From the NCBI GenBank assembly GCA_021234155.1, contig JAJEKV010000087.1, forward strand, positions 3,713,242-3,777,241: a stretch of 64,000 bases of DNA, written 5' to 3'. This DNA comes from Isoetes taiwanensis (lineage: Eukaryota > Streptophyta > Lycopodiopsida > Isoetales > Isoetaceae). Positions 26,935 through 37,904 of this stretch are shown piece by piece. Position numbers and translations under genes: made by a program. The first letter of the stretch is position 1. Every line of letters begins with the position of its first letter. Under the pieces are notes generated by a model, which was given only the letters and a program-made list of their open reading frames with translations, had not been told where the DNA came from and made no database searches.

Positions 26935-29880
26935 CCTCTTTTCTTCACTACACAAAATGCTGCTCCTCCTGTCATGCTTCAACCTCCTGCTCATCAGGTT
27001 CAGAACACGGAGGTTGTTCCTCATATTCAAACTCCAGAGGTGGAAATCGTGGACATTGGTAACAATCAACCGGTCCGCTTAGTTGCTAATCTTCCTTCCA
27101 CCTATAAAGCACGCGTTGTGACGTTGTTCAAGAAGTTCAAACATATTTTTGCTTGGAGCTACAAAGACCTTCGAGGTATCAAAAAAGAGTTGGGGGAACT
27201 CACCATTCCTACCAAACCTGATGCACACCCCATCTAGCAACGACAGTACAGGCTCAACCCAAATTACCGTGACCGCGTCAAGGCCGAAATTGACAAACTC
27301 TTAGCTGCTGGCCTGATTTATGAGGTCAAACACTCTGAATGGGTGAGCCCCATTGTCATTGCTCTCAAACACAATGGTAAGATCCGCGTTTGCGTGGACT
27401 ACAGAAAACTCAATCAAGCTACGGAGCGTGATCATTTTCCGCTTCCCTTCACTGACCAGGTTCTTGAAGAAGTTGCTGGTCATGAGATGTACTCTTTCAT
27501 GGATGGTTTCTCTAGGTACAATCAAATCTCTATCAAGAAAGAAGATCAACTCAAAACTACCTTCACCACCCCGTGGGGCACTTTTGCCTACAAGGTGGTC
27601 CCTTTTGGGTTGTCCAACTCTCCTTCAACCTTTCAGCGCATCATGCTCTCTGTCTTTCAAGACTATATGAAGGATAAACCTTTTCTCCAGATCTTTCAAG
27701 ATGATTTTTCAGCCTGCAGCTGGATGCTCACTTGGAGAAGTTAGAGCTCGTCTTTCAAAAATGTGATGAATCTGGCATTAGTCTCAATCCTGAGAAGTGC
27801 ACTTTCTGCGTCACCTCAGGTGTTCTTTTGGGTCATGTGGTTAGTAAAGAAGGGATTACCACGGATAAAATCAGTTGTGTACTAAAGGCTCAAGCACCCT
27901 CAAATATCAAAGAGACACGTTCCTTCCTGGGTAAGGTTAATTACTATTCCACCTTCATTCCTGGACTTGCAGCTATAGCTGATCCCATTCATAAACTCAC
28001 GGGTGATGAATCCACTTGGGCTTGGAATCCCCAAGCGGAAGCTGCTTTTCAGAAGTTGAAGCTATTACTTACTCAGGCCCCGGTACTTGTTCCTGGGACA
28101 AGCCCTTCCACGTTCATGTTGATGTCTCTGCTTTTGCCATTGGTGCTGTTCTTTCTCAGGCCTATGATGAGCACACGGATAAACCCATCCGCTATGCCAG
28201 CCGGAAACTCAATCCTGCTGAGCGCAACTACTCTGCCACGGAACGGGAAGCCTTGGTCTTAGTTTTTTGTGTCCAACGTTTCCGTCATTATTTGTTGGGA
28301 AGCCAGATCAAGTTCTTTGTTGATCATCAAGCTCTTCTTTATTTAATCAACAAAGCCACGCCCACGGGTAGAATAGCTCGTTGGGTCCTTCTTCTGCAAG
28401 AATTTGCTCCCTTCGAAATTGTCCATAAGGCAGGCAAGTCTCATGTGGTGCCTGATTATCTTTCACGTATCCACATGGATGATCCCTCCACGGGTGTTTC
28501 TGACGCCTTTCCAGATGCTCAATTGTTCCTAGTCACGGCCACGCCCCATTGGTTTCACAACTTTCAGCAATATCTTTTCACTGGTGCTCTTCCTCCAGAA
28601 GATCCGACGCTCTCTCCAGACACGCTTCGCTCACGTCGCCATCAGTTTCTCAGAGAGGTCCGTGACTACACCATGGTTGCAGGCCATCTATTCAAACGCG
28701 GTAAAGACATGGTCCTCCGTCGTTGTGTCCTCCCTCATGAGGTGCCTGACATTGTTCGACAAGCCCATGACGGGCTTGGTGGTGGTCATTTTAGTGGTGA
28801 TGCCACGGCACGAAAAATTCTTTTGGCAGGATATTTCTGGCCCACGCTCTTCAAAGATGCCCACGCTTATGCTCGCACGTGTGACGTCTGTCAGCGTGTG
28901 GGAAAGCCCACGGCCCGTGGCGCTCTTCCCTTGATGCCGGTCGCCACGCCACTTCCCTTCAGCAAATGGGGAATGGACTTTGTGGGACCCATGGACCCAC
29001 CGGCGCGACACACCCGTGCCCGCTACATTCTGGTCATCACTGATTATGCTACCAAAAGGGCGGAAGCTTGTGCACTTCCAGACAACACTGCTGCCAGTAC
29101 AGCCAAGGTTCTCTACACGCACATCATCACGCGTTTTGGTTGTCCCACGGAACTTGTTAGTGATCGAGGCGTGCATTTTGTTAATCATACCATCAAGGAG
29201 CTGACGGACTGTCTTCACATTCAACACAGGAAGAGTACACCTTACTATCCTCAAGGGAATGGCTTGGCTGAAAGTACCAACAAAACACTCATCACTGTTC
29301 TCAAGAAAATTTGTGATGCTTCTCGCACAGATTGGCAAGACAAGTTGCCTACTGTTCTTTGGGCTTACAATACGAGTTTTAAAATTGCTACTGCCACACT
29401 CCTTTCAAATTGGTTTATGGTCAAGAAGCTCTTATGCCCTTTGAATATATTCTTCCGAGTCTCCGTTTCCAACTTGCTACAGCACATAATCCACCTGCTG
29501 CACTCAAGGAATGGGTTTATCAATTAGAACAATTGGATGAACTTAGGCGCGATGCTTACATTCGTGTTCTTCATGGACAACAGTTGCAGAAATTGTTACA
29601 TGACAAACGTCTTAAGACAAAAACATTCAAGGAAGGTGATTTGGTTCTTCTTTATGATTCTCGTTACAAAAATTTTCCGGGCAAGTTAAAATTCAGGTGG
29701 CTTGGTCCTTATCAAATTATTCAAGTTGTTCAACCCAGTGTTTTCAAGCTGGCCGAGTTAGATGGCACTCCATTACCTACTCTGGTTAATGGCTTTCGCC
29801 TTAAACAATTTCATACAGACGCTACTGACAGTTCTACACAGGATGCACCAAAAAATTCTGACACCACAGATAGTGACTAA
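26935..29880 (+). pseudogene. pol: pol of the gypsy element: RT, RNase H, integrase; broken
   Basis: The frame continues from gag, is cut by TAG at 27,235-27,237, and carries the RT: AGLIYEVKHSEWVSPIVIAL, RVCVDYRKLNQAT, MDGFSRYNQI, and catalytic FQDDFS. A frameshift near 27,710 leads to the RT thumb (TRSFLGKVNYYSTF). Another near 28,090 leads to RNase H (FHVHVDVSAFAIGAVL, ATEREALVLVFCVQRFRHYL) and integrase. The integrase has a zinc-binding part (HDGLGGGHFSGD then CDVC) and a complete DDE triad in MDFVGPMD, SDRGVHF and QGNGLAES. A third frame change near 29,410 leads to the C-terminal module (FKEGDLVLLYD, KFRWLGPYQI). All domains are present but the breaks make the product inactive. Confidence 0.9.
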
Positions 29881-30002
29881 AAGCGGCATATTTATATTAC
29901 CAGAGGCAAATTACAAAATGTGAGCCTTGCTCACTATCTTCCGCTATGAGCAGAGCTCTATGGGCAGAGCTCTATATATAAAATCCTAAGTTAAAAACCC
30001 CT

Positions 30003-30263
30003 CTACTCCGGGTTTGGAGCAGAAGTGATGCGGAGGATGTGGTAGTAGTTCTGCTCCGAATCCCAGCGCAGATGCACCACCACTTCCATGGGGTTGGTCA
30101 GAGGGTCGGGATGCTCAGCCATCCCACTGCACCAGCCATCCATAGGGATGCCACAGTTGTGGCATTTCCAGAGGTCCAGACATTTCATCTTGCAGGTGAT
30201 CCATTCCTGGCAATTGCTAGGCATTGTGCAGTTCTCGTTCAAACCAGCCGCTGCCATACTCAT
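30003..30263 (-). CDS. Antisense Cys-rich small ORF between pol and ORF3
   Basis: 86 codons from ATG at 30,263 to TAG at 30,003, opposite to the element's own direction. Cys residues appear as ENCTMPSNC, ITCKMKC, WKCHNCGIP and GWCSG, with a nearby His, so one or two small zinc-binding knuckles are likely. The tail MEVVVHLRWDSEQNYYHIL looks like beta structure. A TATA box lies 38-46 bp upstream. Extra ORFs, some antisense, are known in the Tat branch of plant Ty3/gypsy elements. Whether this one is homologous to them cannot be judged by eye. Function unknown; nucleic-acid binding is an inference from the Cys spacing. Confidence 0.5.
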   Translation of the reverse strand: MSMAAAGLNENCTMPSNCQEWITCKMKCLDLWKCHNCGIPMDGWCSGMAEHPDPLTNPMEVVVHLRWDSEQNYYHILRITSAPNPE

Positions 30264-30300
30264 CGTCGCCAAGGGTGTCTCTGCTTCGCCCACTGATCGT

Positions 30301-30309
30301 CTTATATAG
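30301..30309 (-). promoter_or_regulatory. TATA box for the antisense ORF
   Basis: The minus strand reads GGGCTATATAAGACG, a consensus TATA box. Its distance to the ATG at 30,263 fits a short leader. This gives the element a possible antisense transcription unit independent of the LTR. Confidence 0.5.
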
Positions 30310-30782
30310 CCCAACCGACGGGACTCCTGTCAACATGGACCAATCAGACAAAGCGCCGACGTGGTTGCAATGCAAGACTGTTTCTAATTTGAGAATCTTT
30401 TCTCCCGCCGCATATCTAGCCAAGGTCTCACTTCGAGTTGCCAGCATTAAATGTCCTTCCTTCTTTTCACGCCCGTCGAACATTAATATGTGTACCTTCG
30501 CCAGCTGTCACATCCAATCGTTCATTTACGTCTCATCTTCACCGTTCATTGCTTCTCCCTTAACCGTTTGGGGACTTAGCCAAATTTCTGCCTCTCAATC
30601 GCCTCTTTCGCATCTATCGCCACCTGGCATCATCAACGGTCGCCGCTTCATTCTCATCATGCCCCTTCACAAACACTTGTGCACCCTAAAAACCTTTTCG
30701 TCCATCCTCGTTTTCGTTCTCTGCTCTCCGCCCTCCGGCTTCTCAAGACAGTTCTTCCTGTTCCTTTCTGACGCTTTTTGCC

Positions 30783-33700
30783 ATGGCTACTGCACCCAAA
30801 TTTCCTCAACTTCAGGCTTCTGCTCCAAGGGATCCGGCTCTTTTTGAGTCCGTGATCTTCTCCACACCCACTTTTCGCGAAGCGCTCGTTGGTCCGAGTC
30901 GTGAAGTGGCGGAACGCCATGGACTTTACGAATTCTCCACACTTGAACTCCCTGCACCCAATCCAGAGCAATTGAAGCAGTTTGTCGCTCATATCATCAA
31001 CACCCCGGAAGGCTACGCCACCATGGTCGATGGCACCACCATTTTGCTTACTCAAGTTCTGATTTCTGAGGTATTCCACATTCCTCTTAAAAGACCTTCT
31101 TTATCTTGGGCTGTTTTACAGGACCAGGATGTTACTGAGTATGGTGCCGTTCCTTATCAAGCCAACATGCATCGCCTCACCAACATTGCCAAGCCCTACG
31201 ACACTTTTGTAAAGTTTCTGTGGAGGAAATTCCTTGGGTATTCCATCAAAAACACCCATATCAATAAACAGTTCTATAATGTTGTTATCATGGCCATCCA
31301 CTCTCCTCACCATATTGATTGGCCCCAAATGCTGTTCTTCAGATTTCTTCATGAAGTGGATCGCATTCGGGCCGCCCCTTCTTCAGTCTTTGAAGCCTCA
31401 GTAGGTGCCCATCTTCAAGCCCTCATCCGTCATTACCTTCCTATCCCTGGGTCCCCTTCCATTTCTCATGCATCCACTCATCAGTCCTTTCATTCCCTTC
31501 CTCAAAACCAACAGGCTGAAACTTCACGCCCTTCTTCTCCTGGTCATGTTCAACACAACGCCACGCATGTCACTGTCTCTTCTTCCTCCACAGAATTCAT
31601 GCCCTCCACTTCTCATCATGTCTCTCAGACGTCACAAACACGGCAACAACAGGGCCCTGCACCTCCACATCCTCGCCAGCTTCTGTATCAATACCAGCAG
31701 GATGTTCAAGCCGTTGTCCTTAAGCTACAAGAATCCCAAGAAGTTCTCATGAATGGAGTTCAAGCGTCCCTGGAGGCATCGAAAGCTGTTCACAGGGATC
31801 TTCAAGTTGCCAACACGCAAGTTCACTCCCTGGACAAACTTCAAGAAAAGCACGAGGCTCTCTTACGGGCCCGTGAGGATCTCAAGACTGCACACGATCA
31901 GACCAGCCTGCTTGCTGATCAACAGGCTCAGTTGCAATCCACCATTCAGGAATTGCTGGCGCAGGTCACGGCCAAGGATCACCTCCTGGGCGATAAGGAT
32001 AAAGATCTTGCCAAACTTAACACCCTGTATACAGAGCTTTCTCAAAGTTACACAAATCAAGTCCATGACCTTACAGAGCGCGATGCTCGAATCACCTCTT
32101 TAGAAGATCAGCTCTCCACGCTGACCCATCAGCTCACGCCTCTCCAGGATCAACTCACGGAGGCCAAGAAACAGAAGCTCCTTGATAATGCAGAGCTTGC
32201 CCTGCTTCGGCTCCATACTCTTGGGCAATCCTCTTCAAATGGCACGCTTCCTCACAAACGGTCCCGCGATCAATCACGTCTTCTACTCAAAAAGGACAAT
32301 CAGATCCACGACCTTGAACATCAACTTCAGCACGCTGTTCAGTCAGCTGATGAAGCCCAGACTAAACAAGAAGGCTACATTAATATAGCTCTCCACATGT
32401 CTGTGGATTTCGCTACTCCTTCCAGTTACCTGGATTATGTGGTTGCCCGCCGCCACCTCTTTCTTCTGAAGTGGTACGCGGCAGATGGTCAGGTTGATGC
32501 CCAGCTGCGCAGTGAGGATTTTCTCAGGATTTGGCCGGACCTTTCCGTTGAAGACAAAGGTTTACTCTGTGCCCCCTTAGTCTTCGACCTCATCCACTGT
32601 GAAGACCCTGATTTGAACACCTTCCGAGTTGTTCAGCCGATGGCGTACATCTTTCATGACTTCTATCCGGGCCGTCACATAAAGACAAATTCCGAGATGG
32701 GCCACATCGAACCTTTCGGGGCGACCCACAGGCTCACTGGGTGTTATTGGATACCAACCCGTATTTAAAAGATCATGATAAGTCTCACACTCTTGGAGAG
32801 GAATACATGCCTAAGCTTGCTCATCACTTACCTCTATGGCAAGCCGAAACGCTGGAACAGGTGCGGAAGAATCTAGCGCATCCAGAGGATCTTCCGTTTG
32901 CCCAAATTTATATGCAGCACTTAGCAGGCTACAATCAACTGCGTGCCCTTCTGGATAGCAAGACCATGCCCACGGGTTGGGATAGTCCTCCTGTCTATAC
33001 TCAGTTCTCTGCTTCTGGTTGGGACCAGTGGTGCCGAGCTCTTGATCCAGACCTTGTAAGAGAATTCAGGGAGCAGGCTCAGCAGCCCACGCCCACAGGC
33101 ATGGCTCCCTCTCCATATGCTTCACTGGGTGTCCCTCCACGCCCCAGGTTTCTCACCTCCGACTGGCGTCTTCCCTTTTGAACAAAGGTCCTGGAAGGCC
33201 ACGCTGGGTGGACTCCTCTTCAGATTTCGACGGATCTCCGCTGGGATCCACGTTTTGTCAGACGCTCAGACTGGGAGGATGGTGCCACTTTGGACCACAA
33301 CAGAAATTGGATACATATTGCAAATGAGCGTGGTTGGCACACGCCCACTCATGATGTCCATGGCCTTGATACCTTTTTGAAGAATGCTGCCACCTCACCG
33401 GATCCTTCAGTTCACCGTCAAGCAGGCTTTTGTGCTGCTCTTAAGTGCCTCCTGCTCAGCTCGCTCAATCGGCAGCGTCCTATCTTTTATTGCAACCCGA
33501 ATGCCAGCGTCAGTGCCTTTGGACTCCAGACCTGTCTTCTCATGGAATGCCAATTTGTACCTGCTGAAGCACATACTGCCCTTGAAGACATGGTACGCTC
33601 CGGCTTTCTCATTGATGCTCATCCTGCACTTGGGCTCACCACTCCTGAAGCTCTTCAAGTATGCCAGGATCTCATTGGCAATTACCACAATGGCGCCCGT

Positions 33701-33973
33701 CCTCATTCCCGTGAGGATGACTTTCAAACTGCCGGGTTCCCGCCATCAGAAACACTTCCTCCTTTTCTTCACCCTGAGTGTCGTTTGGTGGGGGGGAGTG
33801 TTAGTCCTGTACATCCTGGTACAGGACTATTCATGCACACGACGGACCAGGTCAAGGCTAAGGATCTGCAGTCAGGCACGGGTCAGTCATCAAAGGCCCC
33901 GCAGAAGACCAAGCAGCAGACCACGCAGTCAAAAGCCGCGCCTGTTACCAAGAGGAGGCGCTCAGACAAGTGA
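30783..33973 (+). pseudogene. ORF3: large coiled-coil protein of the gypsy element, broken
   Basis: The ATG at 30,783 opens a 661-codon frame. A folded N-terminal domain of about 230 residues (LEKP-poor, with FVKFLWRKFLGYSIKNTHIN) is followed by a Ser/Pro/His-rich linker and a coiled coil at about residues 300-530 (TERDARITSLEDQLSTLTHQ). The C-terminal domain starts at VVARRHLFLLKWYAADG. A frameshift near 32,675 moves it into the frame of 32,741-33,181 (LPLWQAETLEQVRKNL). A TGA at 33,179-33,181 then interrupts the same frame, which continues to 33,973. No transmembrane segment or signal peptide is seen, so it is not an obvious envelope. The last part crosses the polypurine tract into the 3' LTR and ends in a basic KRRRSDK. 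The family is unrecognised; a related copy lies at 58.98-60.79 kb. Confidence 0.7.
33784..33798 (+). promoter_or_regulatory. Polypurine tract of the gypsy element
   Basis: TTTGGTGGGGGGGAG directly precedes the 3' LTR. It primes plus-strand synthesis in LTR elements. The same tract, with one extra T, precedes the 3' LTR of the element at 39,968, and a matching one is found at 58,978. Confidence 0.85.
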
Positions 33974-34378
33974 CTTATCCGCCACCGCCATCGGCGTCGG
34001 CGTGATTTGAGGCATTTCAAGAGGCACCTTGGCATTCTGAAAATCAGGCCTTCTTCCAGGAGTCGGCACCGAAATCAGTCAGAGTGTCTATATTGGGCCA
34101 AAGGCCATTGTACTATATATATGAGTAGAGCTAGCACATGAGTTTTTAGTTTTGAGTCTTGTCTCACTTCTGTTTTCTCTCGATTGCGAGAGCTCATATA
34201 TCTTCATTGACATCAAGGAGTTATTCTCGTTATTGTGATCTTATTGTTCTCTCTTTTCTCTTTTTCCTTTGTTCTTTTTGCAAATCCCGCGTGACACAGC
34301 TCCCAGATTCTCCTGTTTGATCCAAGGGTCCTCACAGAGGGCTGTCTTGCAGGAGTTCCCGAACCCAGACCCCAAACA
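33799..34378 (+). repeat. 3' LTR of the gypsy element
   Basis: 580 bp, matching the 5' LTR apart from scattered substitutions and short indels (for example around 33,973-34,020, and an 8-bp difference near the GAGTTTTTAG block). It has the same start hairpin and TATA stretch. Confidence 0.92.
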
Positions 34379-34647
34379 GGGGGGCGTTGCCTTGCATGGC
34401 AAAAGATTTCTCATTTCAACTTGCTAAACATCATATTAGATATCTAAAAACATTATAGAAGCATTAATAAGGGATAGAGAAGTAGAACGCTCATGACTAG
34501 AACTCACAAGATAGAATATGGAGTAGTCAAATTTAATGACCTCACAAAGCCCAAATCCATCTAGGCAGATGCAAGAGCTTATAATGAATAGGTTCGTAGT
34601 TATTTTATATCAGCATAACAAACTAATCTAAAGGAGGCATAAAAAAT

Positions 34648-34783
34648 TATTCTATTCTATTCTATTCTATTCTATTCTATTCTATTCTATTCTATTCTAT
34701 TCTATTCTATTCTATTCTATTCTATTCTATTCTATTCTATTCTATTCTATTCTATTCTATTCTATTCTATTCTATTCTATTCT
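34648..34783. repeat. (TATTC)n microsatellite
   Basis: About 27 nearly pure units of TATTC on the plus strand. The same unit forms the tail of the LINE end at 12.93 kb, but no LINE body was recognised beside this run. Confidence 0.95.
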
Positions 34784-35639
34784 GAAAGTAGACACATCAA
34801 CAAAGCTTAGGATCTAGATGGCACATTGTAGAACATATTGTAGAAGGTTGGCAAACATGCTAATTTAAGGACACACAAGCAGGCAAAACATGATAAGGGA
34901 TAATATAAAAGATAATAAAGGAGCGCCTTAAGTAAAAGGAGTGTCTCATTGTTCTCAAAAGGCATTAAACATGTCTATTTAAATTTCAAATCTCCCCCCC
35001 TTTTCCGCCCGCAAAATTGAATTCTAATTTCTTGCCCGTTCATTTAAATGTTAAATACTTGTTTCCTCTCAAAACCAATGTGCTATGTCTCCATTCAGTT
35101 GCTCACACCCTTTCCTGTTGCGTGATTGGTCTCTTACTCACACCCTTTCCTCTTGCAGGATTTGTCTCTTACTGAAATTACAGGGCACTATAAGGTTACC
35201 AATGTGGCTCTATATATTTTATCTGTTTATCTATCAATGAAATTACATGGCACTATAATATTGTCGTGTGGCACTATACCTTTCTACCGATCATATTAAG
35301 GTTAGTTCTCCACATGTATGTATGTAGTTTATTCTTTCTTACCTATAGTCTTTTTTAAATGTAAGAATGGAAGTCTTTTAGAAGTTGGCTTCAAGGTTCT
35401 ATCTTTGCTATAAGAGATAGGTTGCATGCATATTGTAGGTTTTCCAAACAAGATCATGTTTTGCATATTATGTAGGGGTTTTGTTCAATGTTTCTTAATA
35501 AATGGGTTAACCTTGTAAAAGTGCTTCATTTTAAATAAATGCTAGTGAAATTAGATGCTTGCAAGTCATTGTCATGAAGAAGCTAGACTTGTGTAGACTC
35601 TTTATCTATCTATCTGCTCAATTACATAGAAACATAAGC
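34784..35639. other. AT-rich interval without a recognisable gene
   Basis: No convincing coding frame. A short duplicated phrase (CTCACACCCTTTCCTCTTG / CTCACACCCTTTCCTGTTG) occurs near 35,102-35,157, and short TCTA runs near 35,600. Confidence 0.4.
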
Positions 35640-35994
35640 CATTGTCCACCTCTTAAACAAGGCGTCCGCCCAATTTCCACCTCCCTACCATGAGACATAT
35701 CCTTATTTAAATAGGGCGATCACCCAATTTCCCCATCTCTTGAGACCACATGACTATCTACTTTGTGAGGTAGATAGTTGCAGGCATATGAGGTAGATTA
35801 TAGATAGTATTTTCCCATTGAAATTTGGCGACTGCCCAATTTCTAACCGTCTGAGGTAGTAACATGAGATATATCTATATATTTAAAAAATACTTTCCCA
35901 TCCAGATATGGCAGTTTCCTATTGGACCAATTTTCAAGCACTTGAGGTATATACTTGAAAACAATACTTTCCCATCCAAATATGGCGCCCGCGC
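35640..35994. repeat. Diverged satellite relatives
   Basis: Units containing a GGCG(A/T)CCGCCCAATTT-like core, or the phrase CTTTCCCATCCAAATATGGC, recur about every 80-110 bp. They resemble the 22.7-kb satellite core (GGGCGCCCAATTT) but are older. The second LTR element is inserted in the last unit. Confidence 0.5.
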
Positions 35995-36441
35995 TGTTAG
36001 CCCTTTGGGCTAAACATATGTATGAGTGGCATAGGCCACATGTATTCATCACATTGGACCACTTGATCTAGGGCCCAGATTTAGCCCATATATATGGTAG
36101 GTGGCATATGCCACATGTATTTGTCATATTGGACCCCACAATCTATGGCCCAGATTTAGCCTAGATCTGTGGACGGTGAGATGTCAGTTAGGGTTAGGGT
36201 TTTGCTCTACTATTTAGAGAGAGCATTTCCTCTCATTGTTTAGGCTTTTGCTCACGTTTTGGAGCACCTCCTTTTGGAGCATCAATATGATTCTGTTTTG
36301 TTCATTCTTTGCTTTGTTCTTGTTCTTGGAGTTTCTTCCCATCTTCTTTTGTTGATCCATGAGCATTTGTGGCAGCCTTGTGGCATCCGGCAGCCATGGA
36401 CTGCTGCTGCAAGGTGATGCCAAGAACCCCAAAACTCAACA
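35995..36441 (+). repeat. 5' LTR of the non-coding element
   Basis: 447 bp. It begins TGTTAGCCCTTTGGGCTAA, a perfect 7-bp hairpin with a 3-base loop, and ends AACTCAACA. It contains a TATA-like CATATATATGG near 36,088 and a telo-box-like TTAGGGTTAGGGTTTT near 36,189. Confidence 0.92.
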
Positions 36442-36442
36442 C

Positions 36443-36459
36443 TGGCGCCGTTGCCGGGG
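36443..36459 (+). promoter_or_regulatory. Primer-binding site of the non-coding element
   Basis: TGGCGCCGTTGCCGGGG follows the LTR, one base after its end. This is the standard primer site of plant Athila/Tat elements. Confidence 0.85.
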
Positions 36460-37904
36460 TCTCTTGGGCTCATGATCATCCTTTGTTTTCTTTTCAAGCA
36501 TCTCCAAAAGTTTTTCAACAAAAATATTGGTTCTACATCGACAATTACTTGGATTCACCTCTCTGATATTTGCCCATATTTGGGGCAAAACTGGTTTTTG
36601 GCAAAAGCCAGTTCCTATTTGGTTCTTCATCGACAAATTTTTTGGCTTGTTGTCTAAAAAAGGTGCAACATTGGCTCTTGCATGATAACATTTCTTATTT
36701 GTTTCATGTTTACAGTAAAAGAAAAAGATGTGGTTCTCTTCGTGATATCTTTGCCTCAAATGTTCAGGTTCTTCTAGTTTGCAGTGCTGGAGATGCTCTT
36801 CGGGTCTCAGCCTGTTCTTCGTCACCATATTCTATGATATTTGCCCAATCTGGGACAACTTCTGGCGCAATTCTTTTTCTCAAACACTTGGGTTTTCCTC
36901 GATATATCATGGACATCTCCTTACTTTGTTTTGTGCATATTTCTATCAAGCAGCCATATTTGTACACATTCTTCAGGGATCTTCTCTTTTGGGGTCTTTG
37001 TTAGATCTTGTGAAGCCCCATCGTTCGAGCGGGCACAAATCCCATTCGGCCTACTACAGGGATATTTTTCCTCTGTTCCTATCTTCTGCTCCGTCCACCT
37101 GCCCATCAGTTTTCTTGGTTGAGGTATTTTCCAGGTGCAGAGTGATTTCGGTCCATAGCCTTGGAGCTATCTCTGTAAAAACAAGGACACTTGGCTCTTT
37201 TCTTCAACACCAAAACCAGGGGATTTTTTCTGCCATCTCACTATTCCTAGACTCAACAAGGGCCTGCATTTTTGCAAGCCCCGTTTGCACACAAAGTCAA
37301 AATCATATGGTTCTGCTTTTTCTCCCAGCTCACAGATTTTTTCTGCTGAGCACTCATGCTCAGATCTTCCAGACATCTGCAAATATCACATGCAATGATT
37401 TTTGGCATTCTAAATGCAGCAAAACCGCATTCAGGGTCAGCCGATCTGCACAAGGCTTAAAAATATTTTATGCAGCATCAAGGAATGTTAAGTAGCTGAT
37501 TCGTCTGCAGCCGGCTCCCCTGTAACCATCGACATCCAACAAAGGGATCTCTGCAACACAAATTGATTCTGGGGTCGAGATGCAAGAACCTGGAGTATTT
37601 TCCTCAGCCAAATCTGGATCAAATCATTCCTGGTCTTCACTATCAGATTCATCAACAAGCTTCCTCTGTTTTCTGGCAGGATAAGTATAAGTCTGCAGCT
37701 TCAATTTCAACCGACCAGTAAAGTCTTATTTTACAGCAGCATCTTCCAACCACAATCGCATCTCGCCACACTTTGCATATGAACAGGCCTTCAATAGGGA
37801 CCCAAATCCGACCTATACTGTACAAAAGAAACAGTTTGGTTTCGTTCCGAACAAAAAAGGCTCCTTCTGCTATATTTGATTTGATCTGTCTCTATCTCCC
37901 TCTA

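Larger units (their letters stand above)
23282..34378 (+). mobile_element. Full-length Ty3/gypsy retrotransposon of Athila/Tat type with extra ORFs
   Basis: LTRs begin TGTTAG and end CAAACA. The element is flanked by the 5-bp duplication GGGGG (23,277-23,281 and 34,379-34,383). Between the LTRs lie a primer site, gag-protease, RT-RNase H-integrase, an antisense Cys-rich ORF, a large sense ORF3, and a polypurine tract. The RT box FQDDFS and the protease box DGGSAVNL point to the Athila/Tat branch rather than to chromoviruses. The two LTRs differ by scattered substitutions and small indels, so the insertion is not brand new. Stops and frameshifts in pol and ORF3 make this copy defective. Confidence 0.92.

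Noticed and set aside
27232-29880. Treating the gypsy pol as one active gene
   Set aside because: A stop and at least three frame changes interrupt it; domain motifs are intact but spread over different frames.
30783-33181. Retroviral-like envelope for the 23-34 kb element
   Set aside because: Position after pol would fit, but there is no signal peptide, transmembrane segment or Cys-rich ectodomain; the middle is a soluble coiled coil.
36188-36204. Interstitial telomere (TTAGGGTTAGGG)
   Set aside because: Only two units, present identically in both LTRs of one element, so it is a telo-box-like promoter motif rather than telomeric sequence.
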